DNA of 64,000 nt from Terrimesophilobacter sp044464485 (GCA_044464485.1 JBIQLG010000004.1:153494-217493); one strand, 5' to 3'; counted from the first letter of the stretch, positions 32,265 through 42,096 are shown. Notes: generated from the letters alone by a model not told the origin. A program made the numbers and translations.

Positions 32265-33472
32265 TCCCATCCCAATACCTCCAGTCCGGGGAGACGCTTG
32301 CCTTCAAGGAACTCGAGGCTCGCGCCCCCGCCCGTCGAAATGTGCCCGAAACTGCTCTCGTCAAATCCCAGGCCTCGAACGGCCGCTGCCGAGTCTCCCC
32401 CGCCAACGACGGAAAGACCATCGACGCGGGTGAGCGCAGCCGCTACGGCGCGGGTACCTTCGGCAAACGCGGGGAACTCGAAAACACCCATGGGGCCGTT
32501 CCAGAAGACCGTTCGCGCGCCTTCAATCACCGACACGAAGCGAGCGGCAGTGTCCGGACCGATATCAAGTCCAAGTCCGGTTTCCGCCCACGGGGTATCT
32601 TCCATGCGATCCACCGAGCGGACTTCGTGGTCTGCGTCGGCCGAAAACGCCGACGCCACAACGACATCCGTGGGCAGGATGATTTTCACACCTCGTCGCT
32701 CGGCCTCGGCAAGGTAATCTCGCACGGTTTCCAGCTGGTCTTCTTCAAGGAGGCTCGAGCCGACCTTGTGGCCCTGCGCCGCGATGAACGTGAACATCAT
32801 GCCGCCGCCAATGAGCAGTGAATCCACGCGAGGCAACAGGTGTTCGATAACCCCCAGTTTGTCCGAAACTTTTGACCCCCCGAGTACCACGCAATAGGGG
32901 GTATCCGGATTCGTCGTAAGCTTCTCGAGTACGCCCACTTCCGTCTCGATGAGTCGCCCCGCCGCGTGGGGAAGAATTTCCGCCAGTTCCACCACGCTGG
33001 CCTGTTCCCGATGCACGACGCCGAATCCGTCGGAGACGAACGCATCCCCGAATTGAGCAAGTTCGTTGGCAAACTTTTGACGCTCACTCTTCGATATGGC
33101 TGTTTCGCCCGGATTGAAGCGAAGGTTTTCCAGAAGGGCAAGTTCGCCGTCGCGCAGAGCCAAGACCGCAGCCGACGCCTCTTCGCCAACGGTATCGCCC
33201 GCAAAGGACACCGGCATGTTCAGCAGTTCGCTCATCCTGGAAGCAACGGGAGCGAGGCTGTACCGGGCATCCGGTGCGCCCTTCGGCCTGCCCAAATGCG
33301 AAATCACCACCACTCGCGCGCCGGCGCCCAGAAGCTCGCTGATGGTCTGCAGCGACGCACGGATGCGACCGTCGTCGCCTATTACGCCATCCTCGAGCGG
33401 TACATTCAGGTCGCACCGCACAAGCACGCGTTTTCCGGAAAGCGGGCCGAGTGTTTCGATGGTGCTGAGCAA
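32261..33472 (-). CDS. pgk: Phosphoglycerate kinase
   Basis: Makes ATP and 3-phosphoglycerate from 1,3-bisphosphoglycerate. The 403-aa protein has KRVLVRCDLNVPLEDG, VVISHLGRPKG, VVLGGSKVSDKLGVI and the C-terminal GGGDSAAAV block with the phosphate loop. No ATG fits; the best start is the TTG at 33472, 11 bases after the gapA stop, since the open frame upstream of it lies inside gapA. Its stop overlaps the tpiA ATG. Confidence 0.95.
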   Translation of the reverse strand: MLSTIETLGPLSGKRVLVRCDLNVPLEDGVIGDDGRIRASLQTISELLGAGARVVVISHLGRPKGAPDARYSLAPVASRMSELLNMPVSFAGDTVGEEASAAVLALRDGELALLENLRFNPGETAISKSERQKFANELAQFGDAFVSDGFGVVHREQASVVELAEILPHAAGRLIETEVGVLEKLTTNPDTPYCVVLGGSKVSDKLGVIEHLLPRVDSLLIGGGMMFTFIAAQGHKVGSSLLEEDQLETVRDYLAEAERRGVKIILPTDVVVASAFSADADHEVRSVDRMEDTPWAETGLGLDIGPDTAARFVSVIEGARTVFWNGPMGVFEFPAFAEGTRAVAAALTRVDGLSVVGGGDSAAAVRGLGFDESSFGHISTGGGASLEFLEGKRLPGLEVLGWE

Positions 33473-33483
33473 GAAGAATCCGA

Positions 33484-34488
33484 TCAGTTCAGACGGGCGG
33501 CGACGTATTCGGCGAGATCCACGAGTCGGTGCGAATAGCCCCATTCATTGTCGTACCAGCCGGCGACTTTCACTTGCGTTCCCATGACCTTCGTGAGGCC
33601 GGAATCGAAAATACACGAGTGCGGATCACCCACGATGTCGCTGGAGACCAAAGGCTCCTCTGAATAGTTCAGGAGCCCGGAGAGCGATCCCTCCGCCGCC
33701 GCACGATACGCCGCGTTGACGTCCTCAACCGTCAGCCCCGCTCGGGTCTCCACCGTGAGGTCCGTGATCGAACCGGTGGGAACAGGGACTCGGAGCGCGA
33801 ATCCGTCAAGCTTGCCCTCGAGTTCGGGGATGACGCGACCAATCGACTTCGCCGCGCCAGTGCTCGTCGGCACGATGTTGATCGCTGCCGCGCGCGCCCG
33901 ACGGAGATCCCTGTGCGGCCCGTCCTGGAGATTCTGATCAGCCGTATACGCGTGCACGGTAGTCATGAGTCCGCGTTCAATGCCGAAGCTCTCCATAAAG
34001 ACCTTCGCAAGAGGCGCGAGGCAGTTCGTCGTGCAGGACGCGTTGGAGATTACGTGGTCGTTTTCCGGATCGTATTTGTGCTCATTCACACCCATGACGA
34101 ACATCGGGGCACCCTTGCCCGGCGCGGAAATAACGACCTTTTTCGCCCCGGACTCTAGGTGCTTCTGAGCGTCAGCGGCCTTGGTAAAATGACCCGTTGA
34201 CTCGATGACGATGTCAACGCCAAGATCTCCCCATGCCAGGTCGCTCGGATCGCTCTGCTCCAGCACGGTGATGGCTTTGCCGTTGAGGATGATGTTGTCG
34301 CCATCGTGTTCCACGGTCGCATTGATGCGACCATATACCGAGTCCAGCGTCAACAAGTTTGCGAGCGTCTCGTTGTCGGTCAGGTCGTTGACCGCCACAA
34401 TCTCCAGTTCGCTGTTCTGGGCAAGCGCGGCGCGCACAAAGTTGCGCCCGATCCTGCCGAATCCATTGATGCCGACTTTTACGGCCAA
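33484..34488 (-). CDS. gapA: Glyceraldehyde-3-phosphate dehydrogenase, type I
   Basis: The NAD-dependent glycolytic enzyme, 334 aa. It has INGFGRIGRNFVRA at the N terminus, D35 at the end of beta-2 (favouring NAD), the catalytic C152 in SNASCTTNCLAPLAK and the GWYDNEWGYSHR C terminus. The start appears to be a TTG at 34488, with AGGAG 8 bases upstream; no ATG or GTG fits as well. First gene of the gap-pgk-tpi-secG-rbpA group. Confidence 0.97.
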   Translation of the reverse strand: MAVKVGINGFGRIGRNFVRAALAQNSELEIVAVNDLTDNETLANLLTLDSVYGRINATVEHDGDNIILNGKAITVLEQSDPSDLAWGDLGVDIVIESTGHFTKAADAQKHLESGAKKVVISAPGKGAPMFVMGVNEHKYDPENDHVISNASCTTNCLAPLAKVFMESFGIERGLMTTVHAYTADQNLQDGPHRDLRRARAAAINIVPTSTGAAKSIGRVIPELEGKLDGFALRVPVPTGSITDLTVETRAGLTVEDVNAAYRAAAEGSLSGLLNYSEEPLVSSDIVGDPHSCIFDSGLTKVMGTQVKVAGWYDNEWGYSHRLVDLAEYVAARLN

Positions 34489-34548
34489 AAGGCACTCTCC
34501 TAAGGTTTCGGAAATATGGATCTCGTCGCCATGGCTCTGGCAACCTCG

Positions 34549-35175
34549 TTATGAATGGTCGAGCAACCCTTTGGTCTTCTCGCGCGCTGCCTCAAAGCGC
34601 TGCGCGACATTGCTCCAGTCGGCGATGTTCCAAAACGCTTTGATGTAATCCGCCTTCACATTGACATAGTCGAGGTAGAACGCGTGCTCCCACATATCGA
34701 GCAAGAGCAACGGAACAGTGCCGGTAGCGAAGTTTCCCTGGTGATCGTAGTACTGCTGGACCAGCAGTTTCTGACCGAGCGAGTCCCAGACGAGAGCGCC
34801 CCATCCGGATCCCTGAATCCCCGCCGCTGCAGCAGTGAAGTGCGCGGTGAACTTGTCGAATGAGCCAAAGTGGTCATCGAGTGCGGATGCGAGCTCACCC
34901 TCCGGTGTGCCGCCGCCGTTGGGAGAAAGGTTCGTCCAGAACACGGTGTGGTTCACGTGGCCGGCTAGATTGAACGCAAGATCCTTTTCCAACTTGTTGA
35001 TGTTGGCGAAATCACCCGAGTCACGGGCATCAGCGAGCTTCGCCAGCGCGGTGTTGGCTCCGTCGACATAAGCCTTGTGGTGCTTGTCGTGATGAAGTTC
35101 CATGATCCGGGCGCTGATGTGCGGCTCCAAAGCTGCGTAGTCGTAGCCGAGTTCCGGGAGGGTGTATTCAGTCAT
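34549..35175 (-). CDS. sodA: Superoxide dismutase, Fe/Mn family
   Basis: Converts superoxide to peroxide and oxygen. The 208-aa protein has the N-terminal metal-ligand region ELHHDKHHKAYVDGAN, GWGALVWD, and the signature DMWEHAFYLDY with the last two ligands. The YDHQGN segment is closer to Mn-type enzymes, but metal choice cannot be fixed. GGAG precedes the ATG at 35175 by about 10 bases, and TACACT at 35242-35247 is a likely -10. Confidence 0.95.
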   Translation of the reverse strand: MTEYTLPELGYDYAALEPHISARIMELHHDKHHKAYVDGANTALAKLADARDSGDFANINKLEKDLAFNLAGHVNHTVFWTNLSPNGGGTPEGELASALDDHFGSFDKFTAHFTAAAAGIQGSGWGALVWDSLGQKLLVQQYYDHQGNFATGTVPLLLLDMWEHAFYLDYVNVKADYIKAFWNIADWSNVAQRFEAAREKTKGLLDHS

Positions 35176-35291
35176 CTTTAGTTTTCTCCTCACAATCGTG
35201 TGCACCCGACCTGGTTTAGCCAGCGTGCGTGGCGCAGTTTCAGTGTATCGCCGTTGTCTGTCCTGCTTCTGAGAGAGTACTTACGGTGCCG

Positions 35292-36269
35292 CTATGCGTC
35301 ATCGTAGTCAGGAGGAAGATTCGCATCGGTTCCGGGAATCCCCTGTTCGACAGCTACCTTGTCGGCCATAGCCAACAGTCTGCGTATCCGGCCGGCGACC
35401 GCGTCTTTCGTCATTGCGGGTTCGGCGTGGTGGCCCAGCTCATCCAGGCTCGCGTCTCGGTGCCGGAGTCTGAGTTCGCCCGCGTAGCGCAAATGAGCGG
35501 GTACTGTGTCGCCCAGAATTTCCATCGCACGTTCGACTCTCGCACAGGCGGCCACAGCGGCTTGCGCGCTTCTTCGCAAATTGGCGTCGTCAAAATTCAC
35601 GAGTCGGTTCGCGGTCGCGCGGACTTCCCTTCGCTGGCGAAGCTGCTCCCACACGACGACGGTCTCCGCGGCGCCCATGAGCGAGAGCATCGAACTTATG
35701 GCTTCACCATCTCGCACCACGACCCGATGAATCCCGCGCACTTCCCGTGCCTTGGACGGCACGGCGAGCCGTGAGGCCGCGCCGACAAGCGCCATGGCCG
35801 CCTCATTTCCCGGACAGGTGATTTCCAGTGCGGCGGATCGTCCGGGATCAGTGAGCGAGCCCCTCGCGAGGAAAGCACCACGCCAGACCGCGGCAAGTTC
35901 CTCATGAGAGCCCGTCGTCAGACGATTGGGCAAACCGCGCACGGGTCTGCGGCGAGCGTCGAGCAACCCGGTTTGTCTCGCGAGAGTTTCACCGTCAAGA
36001 ACTCTGACGAGAAATTGACTCGTGCGGCGATTGCCGGACGCCGAAATCGTCGCGACATCACTGCGGACTCCGTAGAGTTCCGAGAGGTCTTTGCGGACCC
36101 GTTTTGCAATTTCCGCCGTGTCGAGTTCGGACTCGACGGCTATCCGGCCCGAGATCAGATGCAGGCCGCCGGAGAATCTCAGAATGGTCGCCAACTCGGC
36201 TGCTCGCACGGTCGTTTTGTTCACCACGACTTGCGCAAGTTCTGCTTTGACGTCAGCGGTCAATGCCAC
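35292..36269 (-). CDS. whiA: WhiA sporulation/cell-division regulator
   Basis: A 325-aa DNA-binding protein found in nearly all Gram-positive bacteria; in Streptomyces it activates sporulation septation genes with WhiB. An N-terminal homing-endonuclease-like LAGLIDADG fold (about residues 1-220) carries WRGAFLARGSLTDP, and a C-terminal helix-turn-helix carries LRRSAQAAVAACARVERAME and LRLRHRDASLDELG. It starts at the GTG at 36269 with GGGA upstream. It follows rapZ, without a yvcK gene between. Confidence 0.96.
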   Translation of the reverse strand: MALTADVKAELAQVVVNKTTVRAAELATILRFSGGLHLISGRIAVESELDTAEIAKRVRKDLSELYGVRSDVATISASGNRRTSQFLVRVLDGETLARQTGLLDARRRPVRGLPNRLTTGSHEELAAVWRGAFLARGSLTDPGRSAALEITCPGNEAAMALVGAASRLAVPSKAREVRGIHRVVVRDGEAISSMLSLMGAAETVVVWEQLRQRREVRATANRLVNFDDANLRRSAQAAVAACARVERAMEILGDTVPAHLRYAGELRLRHRDASLDELGHHAEPAMTKDAVAGRIRRLLAMADKVAVEQGIPGTDANLPPDYDDA

Positions 36270-36311
36270 GAAATTCCCACTTTCTCTCGATTCTGTCGTG
36301 ACGCAATCTTC

Positions 36312-37187
36312 TTATTCCCGTTCCAGATCGCGGTGCTTAACATTGACGGCTACCCCCGGCAACCCTCGAAGAATCGTGGCCAATTGTTCGACCGTTGCGA
36401 CAGAGCGATGGCGTCCGCCCGTACAGCCGATGGCGATGGTCACGTGCCGCTTATTCTCGCGCTGATAGCCGGCAAGCACCGGTTCGAGCGCGGAGGCATA
36501 GGTGTCAATGAAGGCGCGCGCGCCTTCCTGAGAGAGAACGAAATCGCTCACCTCCGGATCGAGCCCGGTGCCTGCGCGCAACTCCGGAATCCAGAACGGG
36601 TTGGGGAGAAATCTCATGTCCGCGACGATGTCCGCATCGGTGGGCATTCCGTATTTGAAGCCAAAACTCAGGACGGTGACCTGCACGCCAGGTGCTCCGT
36701 CTTCGGAAAAAATTTCAGAAACCTTATTGGCGAGCTGATGGATATTCAACTCCGACGTGTCGATGATGATGTCGCTCGACTCGCGCATTTCCAGCATTTG
36801 CGCCCGCTCCACGGCAATACCGTCAAGAATCGTGCCGTTGCCTTGAAGCGGATGAGGTCGCCGCACCTGTTCGAACCGTCGGACCAACACATTGTCGGTG
36901 GCTTCGAGAAACAACACCCGCACTTCTGTCGACGCTCTCAGTGCCTCCACAATCTTTTGAAGATCGGAAAAGAGTCGACCGCCTCGAACATCAGTGATCG
37001 TGGCGATCTTGGGAATTGTGTCCGCGGCTTTTGTGGCCAACTCAACGAGCGGCGTGATCATCTGGGGTGGAAGGTTGTCCACCACGTACCACCCGAGGTC
37101 CTCCAGAGCGTTGCCGACCGTCGATCGGCCCGCACCGGACATGCCCGTCACCACCAGAATTTCCTGGCGCGCGCTTTCCGTTGACAT
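36312..37187 (-). CDS. rapZ: RapZ-family nucleotide-binding protein
   Basis: A 291-aa P-loop protein (YvcJ/RapZ family). Walker A GMSGAGRS is at residues 15-22, DNLPPQM follows, and the C-terminal domain has RFLPNPFWIPELRAGTGLD and the IAIGCTGGRHRSV block. In E. coli RapZ guides sRNA decay for GlmS control; in Gram-positives the role is nucleotide hydrolysis and is less clear. TAGGCT plus 7 bases before the ATG implies a leaderless mRNA. Confidence 0.94.
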   Translation of the reverse strand: MSTESARQEILVVTGMSGAGRSTVGNALEDLGWYVVDNLPPQMITPLVELATKAADTIPKIATITDVRGGRLFSDLQKIVEALRASTEVRVLFLEATDNVLVRRFEQVRRPHPLQGNGTILDGIAVERAQMLEMRESSDIIIDTSELNIHQLANKVSEIFSEDGAPGVQVTVLSFGFKYGMPTDADIVADMRFLPNPFWIPELRAGTGLDPEVSDFVLSQEGARAFIDTYASALEPVLAGYQRENKRHVTIAIGCTGGRHRSVATVEQLATILRGLPGVAVNVKHRDLERE

Positions 37188-37194
37188 GTGTCAA

Positions 37195-37200
37195 AGCCTA
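37195..37200 (-). promoter_or_regulatory. Predicted -10 box of rapZ, leaderless spacing
   Basis: TAGGCT followed by 7 bases (TTGACAC) and the ATG at 37187. It lies just before the uvrC stop, so rapZ-whiA may be transcribed apart from uvrC. Confidence 0.5.
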
Positions 37201-37206
37201 CCTACA

Positions 37207-39162
37207 TCACGAGTCATCGGAAGTCGGAGCGGCCAACCGGTCGCGAATGAGCCGCGCGATGGACTCGCCAATTCCTTTGACCTCGATGATGTCGTCCACC
37301 GTCGCGCTTCGAAGTCGCGCAACCGAGCCGAAGTGCCGCAAGAGCTCTCGAACCCTGGCGGGGCCGAGTCCGGGGATTTCGGAGAGAACGGACGTGATAT
37401 CCGACTTTCGCTTCTGCCGCTGGAAGGTGATGGCGAATCGATGAGCTTCATCTCTGATGCGCTGGAACAAGAACAGCGCGTCACTGTTCCGTGGCAGGAT
37501 TACGGGATATTCGGAATCCGGAACCCACACTTCCTCGAGTCGCTTGGCAATCCCGCACAGCGCGATACCGTGCGGTGAACTCGCATCAACGCCGGCCTCC
37601 CTCAGCGCTCGCGCGGCCGCGTTTACTTGTGGGAGCCCGCCGTCGACGATGAGCAGGTTCGGGCGATAGGCGAACTTCGGGCGTGAACCGGATTCGACGA
37701 CCGCATCGAGCGAGTCGGCAGTTGACGGCTCATGGTCGTCACCGAGCCGCGCCAGGCGACGCGAAAGTGTCAGGTAGATCGACTCTGTGTCGTCCGTCGA
37801 CTCCGGGATGCTGAATCGCCGGTACTGGTCTTTTCTGGGCAGGCCATCCTCGAAGACGACCATGGACGCGACGATATTGGTGCCACTCAAGTGAGACACA
37901 TCAAAGCACTCCATGCGCAAGGGCGCCTCACGCATGCCCAACGCATCCTGAATGTCGCTCAGCGCCTGGGAACGAGCTACGAAGTCGCTGCTGCGGCGGG
38001 TTTTGTAGCTCGCCAGCGCGCTCTTGGCATTTTTCTCCACGGTGCCTGCGAGCTGTGCGAGGTCGCCGCGACGCGCTACCTTGAGCACCACCCGCCCGCG
38101 CTCACCCTGGTCTGCGCGAGTCTCCGTCAGGAGCATCTCAAGCTCGCGCGCATCCCCCGGCAGCGCCGGCACGACGACCAGCCGAGGCGGAGTCATGGTG
38201 ACTTCGGAGTTGCGTTGGCGAGAAGAGTCCTGTGAATAGGCGTTGTTCACTACCGTTTCGACGAGATCCTGTTCTGCCACGTCGAGCTCTTTGTCGACGA
38301 CCCAGCTTCGAACACCGCGAATTCTGCCGCCCCTCACGGCAAAGAGCTGAACGGCAGCTGCGAGCTCGTCGTGAGCTATTCCGAACACGTCCGCGTCGAC
38401 GGTATCGGGCAGTACCACACCATTTTTGGAGAGCACAGTCTCGATAGCGTTCAGTTGATCGCGAAACTTCGCGGCCGACTCGTAGTCAAGCCGATCTGAT
38501 GCTTCCTTCATTCGCCGGGAGAGATCGGCGACAAACTGCGAATCGTTTCCCGACATGAAGGAGGCAAAGTCCAGAGCAAGAGCCTTGTGATCTTCTTTGC
38601 TGATGCGCCCGACACAGGGTGCGGCGCATTTGCCAATCTCGCCCAACAGACAGGGTCTCCCCGAAAGTTCCGCTCGACGATACGTCGCATCGGAGCAGCT
38701 GCGCAGAGGAAACACCTTGAGCAGGAGATCGAGGGTTTCGCGAATTGCCCACACCTTAGTGTACGGGCCGAAATAGCGCGCTCCGGGAATCGAACGATTT
38801 CGCGTGATGAGAACTCGCGGGACATCGTCGGTAAGAGTGATCGCCAGATACGGGTAGGACTTGTCATCGCGGAATTGAACATTGAACGGCGGATTGAACT
38901 CCTTGATCCAGCTGAACTCGAGCTGCAGCGCCTCGAGTTCGCTTCCCACAACCGTCCACTCGACTGAACTCGCCGTCGTCACCATTCGACGTGTTCTCTC
39001 ATGAAGACTCGACAACGGTGCGAAATAGTTACTCAGTCGCGCACGGAGATTTTTGGCCTTGCCGACGTACAGAATTCGCGAGGAGGAATCGCGAAATCGG
39101 TAAACACCTGGCGAGGTGGGAATCTCTCCCGCCTTCGGCCGGTAGCCCACCGTGTCAGTCAT
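37207..39162 (-). CDS. uvrC: Excinuclease ABC subunit C
   Basis: The dual-incision nuclease of nucleotide excision repair, 651 aa. An N-terminal GIY-YIG domain (GVYRFRDSSSRILYVGKAKN) makes the 3' cut; a Cys-containing segment and UVR motif follow; the RNase H-like domain (MECFDVSHLSGTNIVASMVV) makes the 5' cut; tandem helix-hairpin-helix motifs end the protein (IPGLGPARVRELLRHFG). The start overlaps the uvrA stop by 4 bases. Confidence 0.97.
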   Translation of the reverse strand: MTDTVGYRPKAGEIPTSPGVYRFRDSSSRILYVGKAKNLRARLSNYFAPLSSLHERTRRMVTTASSVEWTVVGSELEALQLEFSWIKEFNPPFNVQFRDDKSYPYLAITLTDDVPRVLITRNRSIPGARYFGPYTKVWAIRETLDLLLKVFPLRSCSDATYRRAELSGRPCLLGEIGKCAAPCVGRISKEDHKALALDFASFMSGNDSQFVADLSRRMKEASDRLDYESAAKFRDQLNAIETVLSKNGVVLPDTVDADVFGIAHDELAAAVQLFAVRGGRIRGVRSWVVDKELDVAEQDLVETVVNNAYSQDSSRQRNSEVTMTPPRLVVVPALPGDARELEMLLTETRADQGERGRVVLKVARRGDLAQLAGTVEKNAKSALASYKTRRSSDFVARSQALSDIQDALGMREAPLRMECFDVSHLSGTNIVASMVVFEDGLPRKDQYRRFSIPESTDDTESIYLTLSRRLARLGDDHEPSTADSLDAVVESGSRPKFAYRPNLLIVDGGLPQVNAAARALREAGVDASSPHGIALCGIAKRLEEVWVPDSEYPVILPRNSDALFLFQRIRDEAHRFAITFQRQKRKSDITSVLSEIPGLGPARVRELLRHFGSVARLRSATVDDIIEVKGIGESIARLIRDRLAAPTSDDS

Positions 39163-42089
39163 GCGCGCTCAGATTCCAGCACTTCCTTGAGGAATCGTCC
39201 GGTGTGGCTTTTCTTCGACCGCGCGATCTGTTCCGGTGTGCCTTCGGCGATCACCTCCCCGCCGCCAGCTCCGCCCTCTGGTCCTAGATCAATCACCCAG
39301 TCCGCGCACTTGATCACATCAAGATTGTGCTCGATGACGATGACGGTATTGCCTTTGTCAACAAGGCCGTTGAGCACGAGGAGAAGCTTGCGGACATCTT
39401 CAAAGTGCAGTCCTGTCGTCGGTTCATCCAGAACGTAAATGCTGCGTCCCAAGGAGCGGCGTTGAAGCTCCGTTGCGAGCTTGACTCTCTGTGCTTCGCC
39501 GCCGGAGAGAGTCGTTGCACTCTGGCCAAGTCGCACATATCCGAGCCCGACGTCTTCCAACGTTTTCAAGTACCGATGAATTGCGCCGATTGCTTCGAAA
39601 AACTCTGCGGCTTCACTGATCGGCATATCGAGGACTTCCGCGATGTTCTTGCCCTTGTAGTGAACCGACAGTGTGTCCCGGTTGTAGCGCGCTCCTCCGC
39701 ACACCTCGCAGGTCACGTATACGTCGGGCAGGAAGTTCATTTCGATGGTGATGGTTCCGTCCCCCGCGCAATTCTCGCAGCGGCCGCCCTTCACGTTGAA
39801 GCTGAATCTACCCGGCAGATACCCTCGCGCTTTGGCTTCTGCCGTCTCGGAGAAGAGTGTGCGAATCCGATCAAAGACGCCCGTGTAGGTCGCCGGATTC
39901 GATCGAGGAGTTCGTCCGATCGGCGCCTGATCCACGTGCACGACTTTGTCGAGGTTATCGAGCCCGGTAATTCTTGTATGCCTGCCGGGGATCTGCCGTG
40001 CTCCGTTCAATTCGTTCGCAAGGGAACGATACAGAATGTCGTTGACAAGGGAAGACTTGCCGGACCCGCTTACTCCCGTGACACCGATGAAAGTACCGAG
40101 CGGGAAACCCACCGTGACGTCTTTCAGGTTGTTGGCTCGCGCACCCTCCACGGTCAGAATCCGAGCGGTATCGCGCGGACGCCGCTTCTTCGGCGTGTCG
40201 ATCGATATCCGGCCGGATAGATAGTCGCCGGTAATCGACCGAGGGTTGTCCAGGAGTTCCCGATAGCTGCCGGAGTGAACCACCTCTCCCCCGTGCTCAC
40301 CCGCACCGGGACCGATGTCGACGAGCCAGTCCGCCGTACGGATCGTGTCCTCATCATGTTCGACGACGATGAGGGTGTTTCCCAGATCCCGTAATTTCAC
40401 CAGGGTGTCGATGAGCCTGCGATTATCCCTCTGATGCAGGCCGATGCTCGGCTCATCGAGGACATACAGCACTCCGGTGAGACCCGATCCAATCTGCGTT
40501 GCGAGCCGGATCCGCTGTGCTTCGCCGCCGGACAGCGAGCCAGCCGTGCGGGACATATTCAGGTAGCTGAGTCCCACCTCGAGTAGAAACTCTAGGCGCG
40601 CACGTATCTCGCGCAACACCGCAGCGGCAATTTTCGCTTCGCGAGCCGTCAAGTCAATCCCATTGAAGAAGTCGAACGAATCGGACAGGCTCAGCTCCGC
40701 GACGTCAGCGATGCTTCGAGCGGCGACAGTGACCGCGAGCACTTCGGGCTTCAGCCGTGTTCCGTGGCACAGCGCACACGGGATTTCGCGAAGGTAGTTG
40801 GCCCACCGTTGCCGCGCCGATTCGGATTCCGTCTCCTTGTACTTGCGTTCGATATACGGCATGACGCCTTCGAAACCCGTGGAGTAGGTGAGCTCACGGC
40901 CAAAGCGGTTTTTCCACTTCACCGTGACCTTGAAGTTGTTTCCGTTCAAGACCGCCTCACGGACATTCTCGGGGAGCTCGCTCCACGGCGTCTCGAGCGA
41001 AAAGTTCAGATCGGCGGCGAGCCCCTCCAACATTCTTTGGAAGTAGTTGAAAAGCCCTTTGCCAGATTGCGTCCACGGAAGGATGACGCCCTCGGCGAGA
41101 CTCAGCATCGGGTCGCCGAGAACGAGCTCCGGGTCGACAGACATTCGAGTTCCGAGCCCAGAGCACTCGGGGCAGGCGCCGAAAGGTGCATTGAACGAAA
41201 AGGTCCGCGGTTCAATTTCCGTTAGCTGCACGGGATGGCCGTTCGGGCAGGACAGTTTTTCTGAAAAGCTTCTCCATGCGGACCCGGGAGGGTTATCGAT
41301 GAAGTTGATGGCGACCACGCCATCGGTCAGTCGAAGCGCGGTCTCCAGCGAGTCAGTCAGCCTGCCCAGAATGTCGTCCGCGGCGACCAGACGGTCGACT
41401 ATCACCGCGATGTCGTGTTTGTTCTGCTTCTTGAGCGCGGGTGGAGAGGTGAGTTGTATTGATTCGCCGTCAACGAGGGCGCGCGAATATCCACTCGCCG
41501 CAAGTTCCTTGAAGAGTTCGACGAACTCCCCTTTCTTTTGCGAAATGACGGGGCTGACCACCTGGTATCGGGTCCCCGCTTCGAGACCCATCAATTGATC
41601 CGCGATCTGCTGCACGGACTGACGCTCGATTCGCTCGCCGCAGACGGCACAGTGCGGAATACCGATGCGCGCCCACAATAGCCGCATGTAGTCGTATATT
41701 TCGGTGATCGTCCCCACGGTGGAGCGGGGGTTGCGGTTCGTCGATTTCTGATCGATGGAGACCGCGGGGCTGAGTCCTTCGATGAAGTCGACATCTGGCC
41801 GATCGACCTGCCCGAGGAATTGACGCGCGTATGCAGAGAGCGACTCGACGTAACGACGTTGCCCTTCGGCGAAGATCGTGTCGAAGGCAAGACTTGACTT
41901 TCCCGATCCCGACAGGCCGGTGAATACGACGAAGGAATTTCGCGGAATTTCCAGATCGAGATTCTTGAGGTTGTGAACTCGAGCGCCCCGAACACTCAGC
42001 GTGTCATGGGAGGTGGGCCGCTTGCTGAGCGCGGCAATCATGGCGCGCTCATCGAGTTCTTCCGGCACGGCCAAAGGAGATATAGTCAC
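39159..42089 (-). CDS. uvrA: Excinuclease ABC subunit A
   Basis: The damage-sensing dimeric ATPase of excision repair, about 976 aa. It has two ABC modules (GLSGSGKSS and GVSGSGKSS as Walker A; two LSGGEAQR signatures) and zinc-binding pairs including CAVCGERIE, CALCHGTRLKPE, CENCAGDGT and CEVCGGARY. TAGAAT stands 7 bases before an in-frame GTG at 42089, so I use that start; the ATG at 42098 three codons upstream would lie partly in that box. Upstream at 42107-42120 is a short dyad. No LexA-like GAAC-N4-GTTC box is seen. Confidence 0.96.
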   Translation of the reverse strand: MTISPLAVPEELDERAMIAALSKRPTSHDTLSVRGARVHNLKNLDLEIPRNSFVVFTGLSGSGKSSLAFDTIFAEGQRRYVESLSAYARQFLGQVDRPDVDFIEGLSPAVSIDQKSTNRNPRSTVGTITEIYDYMRLLWARIGIPHCAVCGERIERQSVQQIADQLMGLEAGTRYQVVSPVISQKKGEFVELFKELAASGYSRALVDGESIQLTSPPALKKQNKHDIAVIVDRLVAADDILGRLTDSLETALRLTDGVVAINFIDNPPGSAWRSFSEKLSCPNGHPVQLTEIEPRTFSFNAPFGACPECSGLGTRMSVDPELVLGDPMLSLAEGVILPWTQSGKGLFNYFQRMLEGLAADLNFSLETPWSELPENVREAVLNGNNFKVTVKWKNRFGRELTYSTGFEGVMPYIERKYKETESESARQRWANYLREIPCALCHGTRLKPEVLAVTVAARSIADVAELSLSDSFDFFNGIDLTAREAKIAAAVLREIRARLEFLLEVGLSYLNMSRTAGSLSGGEAQRIRLATQIGSGLTGVLYVLDEPSIGLHQRDNRRLIDTLVKLRDLGNTLIVVEHDEDTIRTADWLVDIGPGAGEHGGEVVHSGSYRELLDNPRSITGDYLSGRISIDTPKKRRPRDTARILTVEGARANNLKDVTVGFPLGTFIGVTGVSGSGKSSLVNDILYRSLANELNGARQIPGRHTRITGLDNLDKVVHVDQAPIGRTPRSNPATYTGVFDRIRTLFSETAEAKARGYLPGRFSFNVKGGRCENCAGDGTITIEMNFLPDVYVTCEVCGGARYNRDTLSVHYKGKNIAEVLDMPISEAAEFFEAIGAIHRYLKTLEDVGLGYVRLGQSATTLSGGEAQRVKLATELQRRSLGRSIYVLDEPTTGLHFEDVRKLLLVLNGLVDKGNTVIVIEHNLDVIKCADWVIDLGPEGGAGGGEVIAEGTPEQIARSKKSHTGRFLKEVLESERA

Positions 42090-42096
42090 TTCTTCC

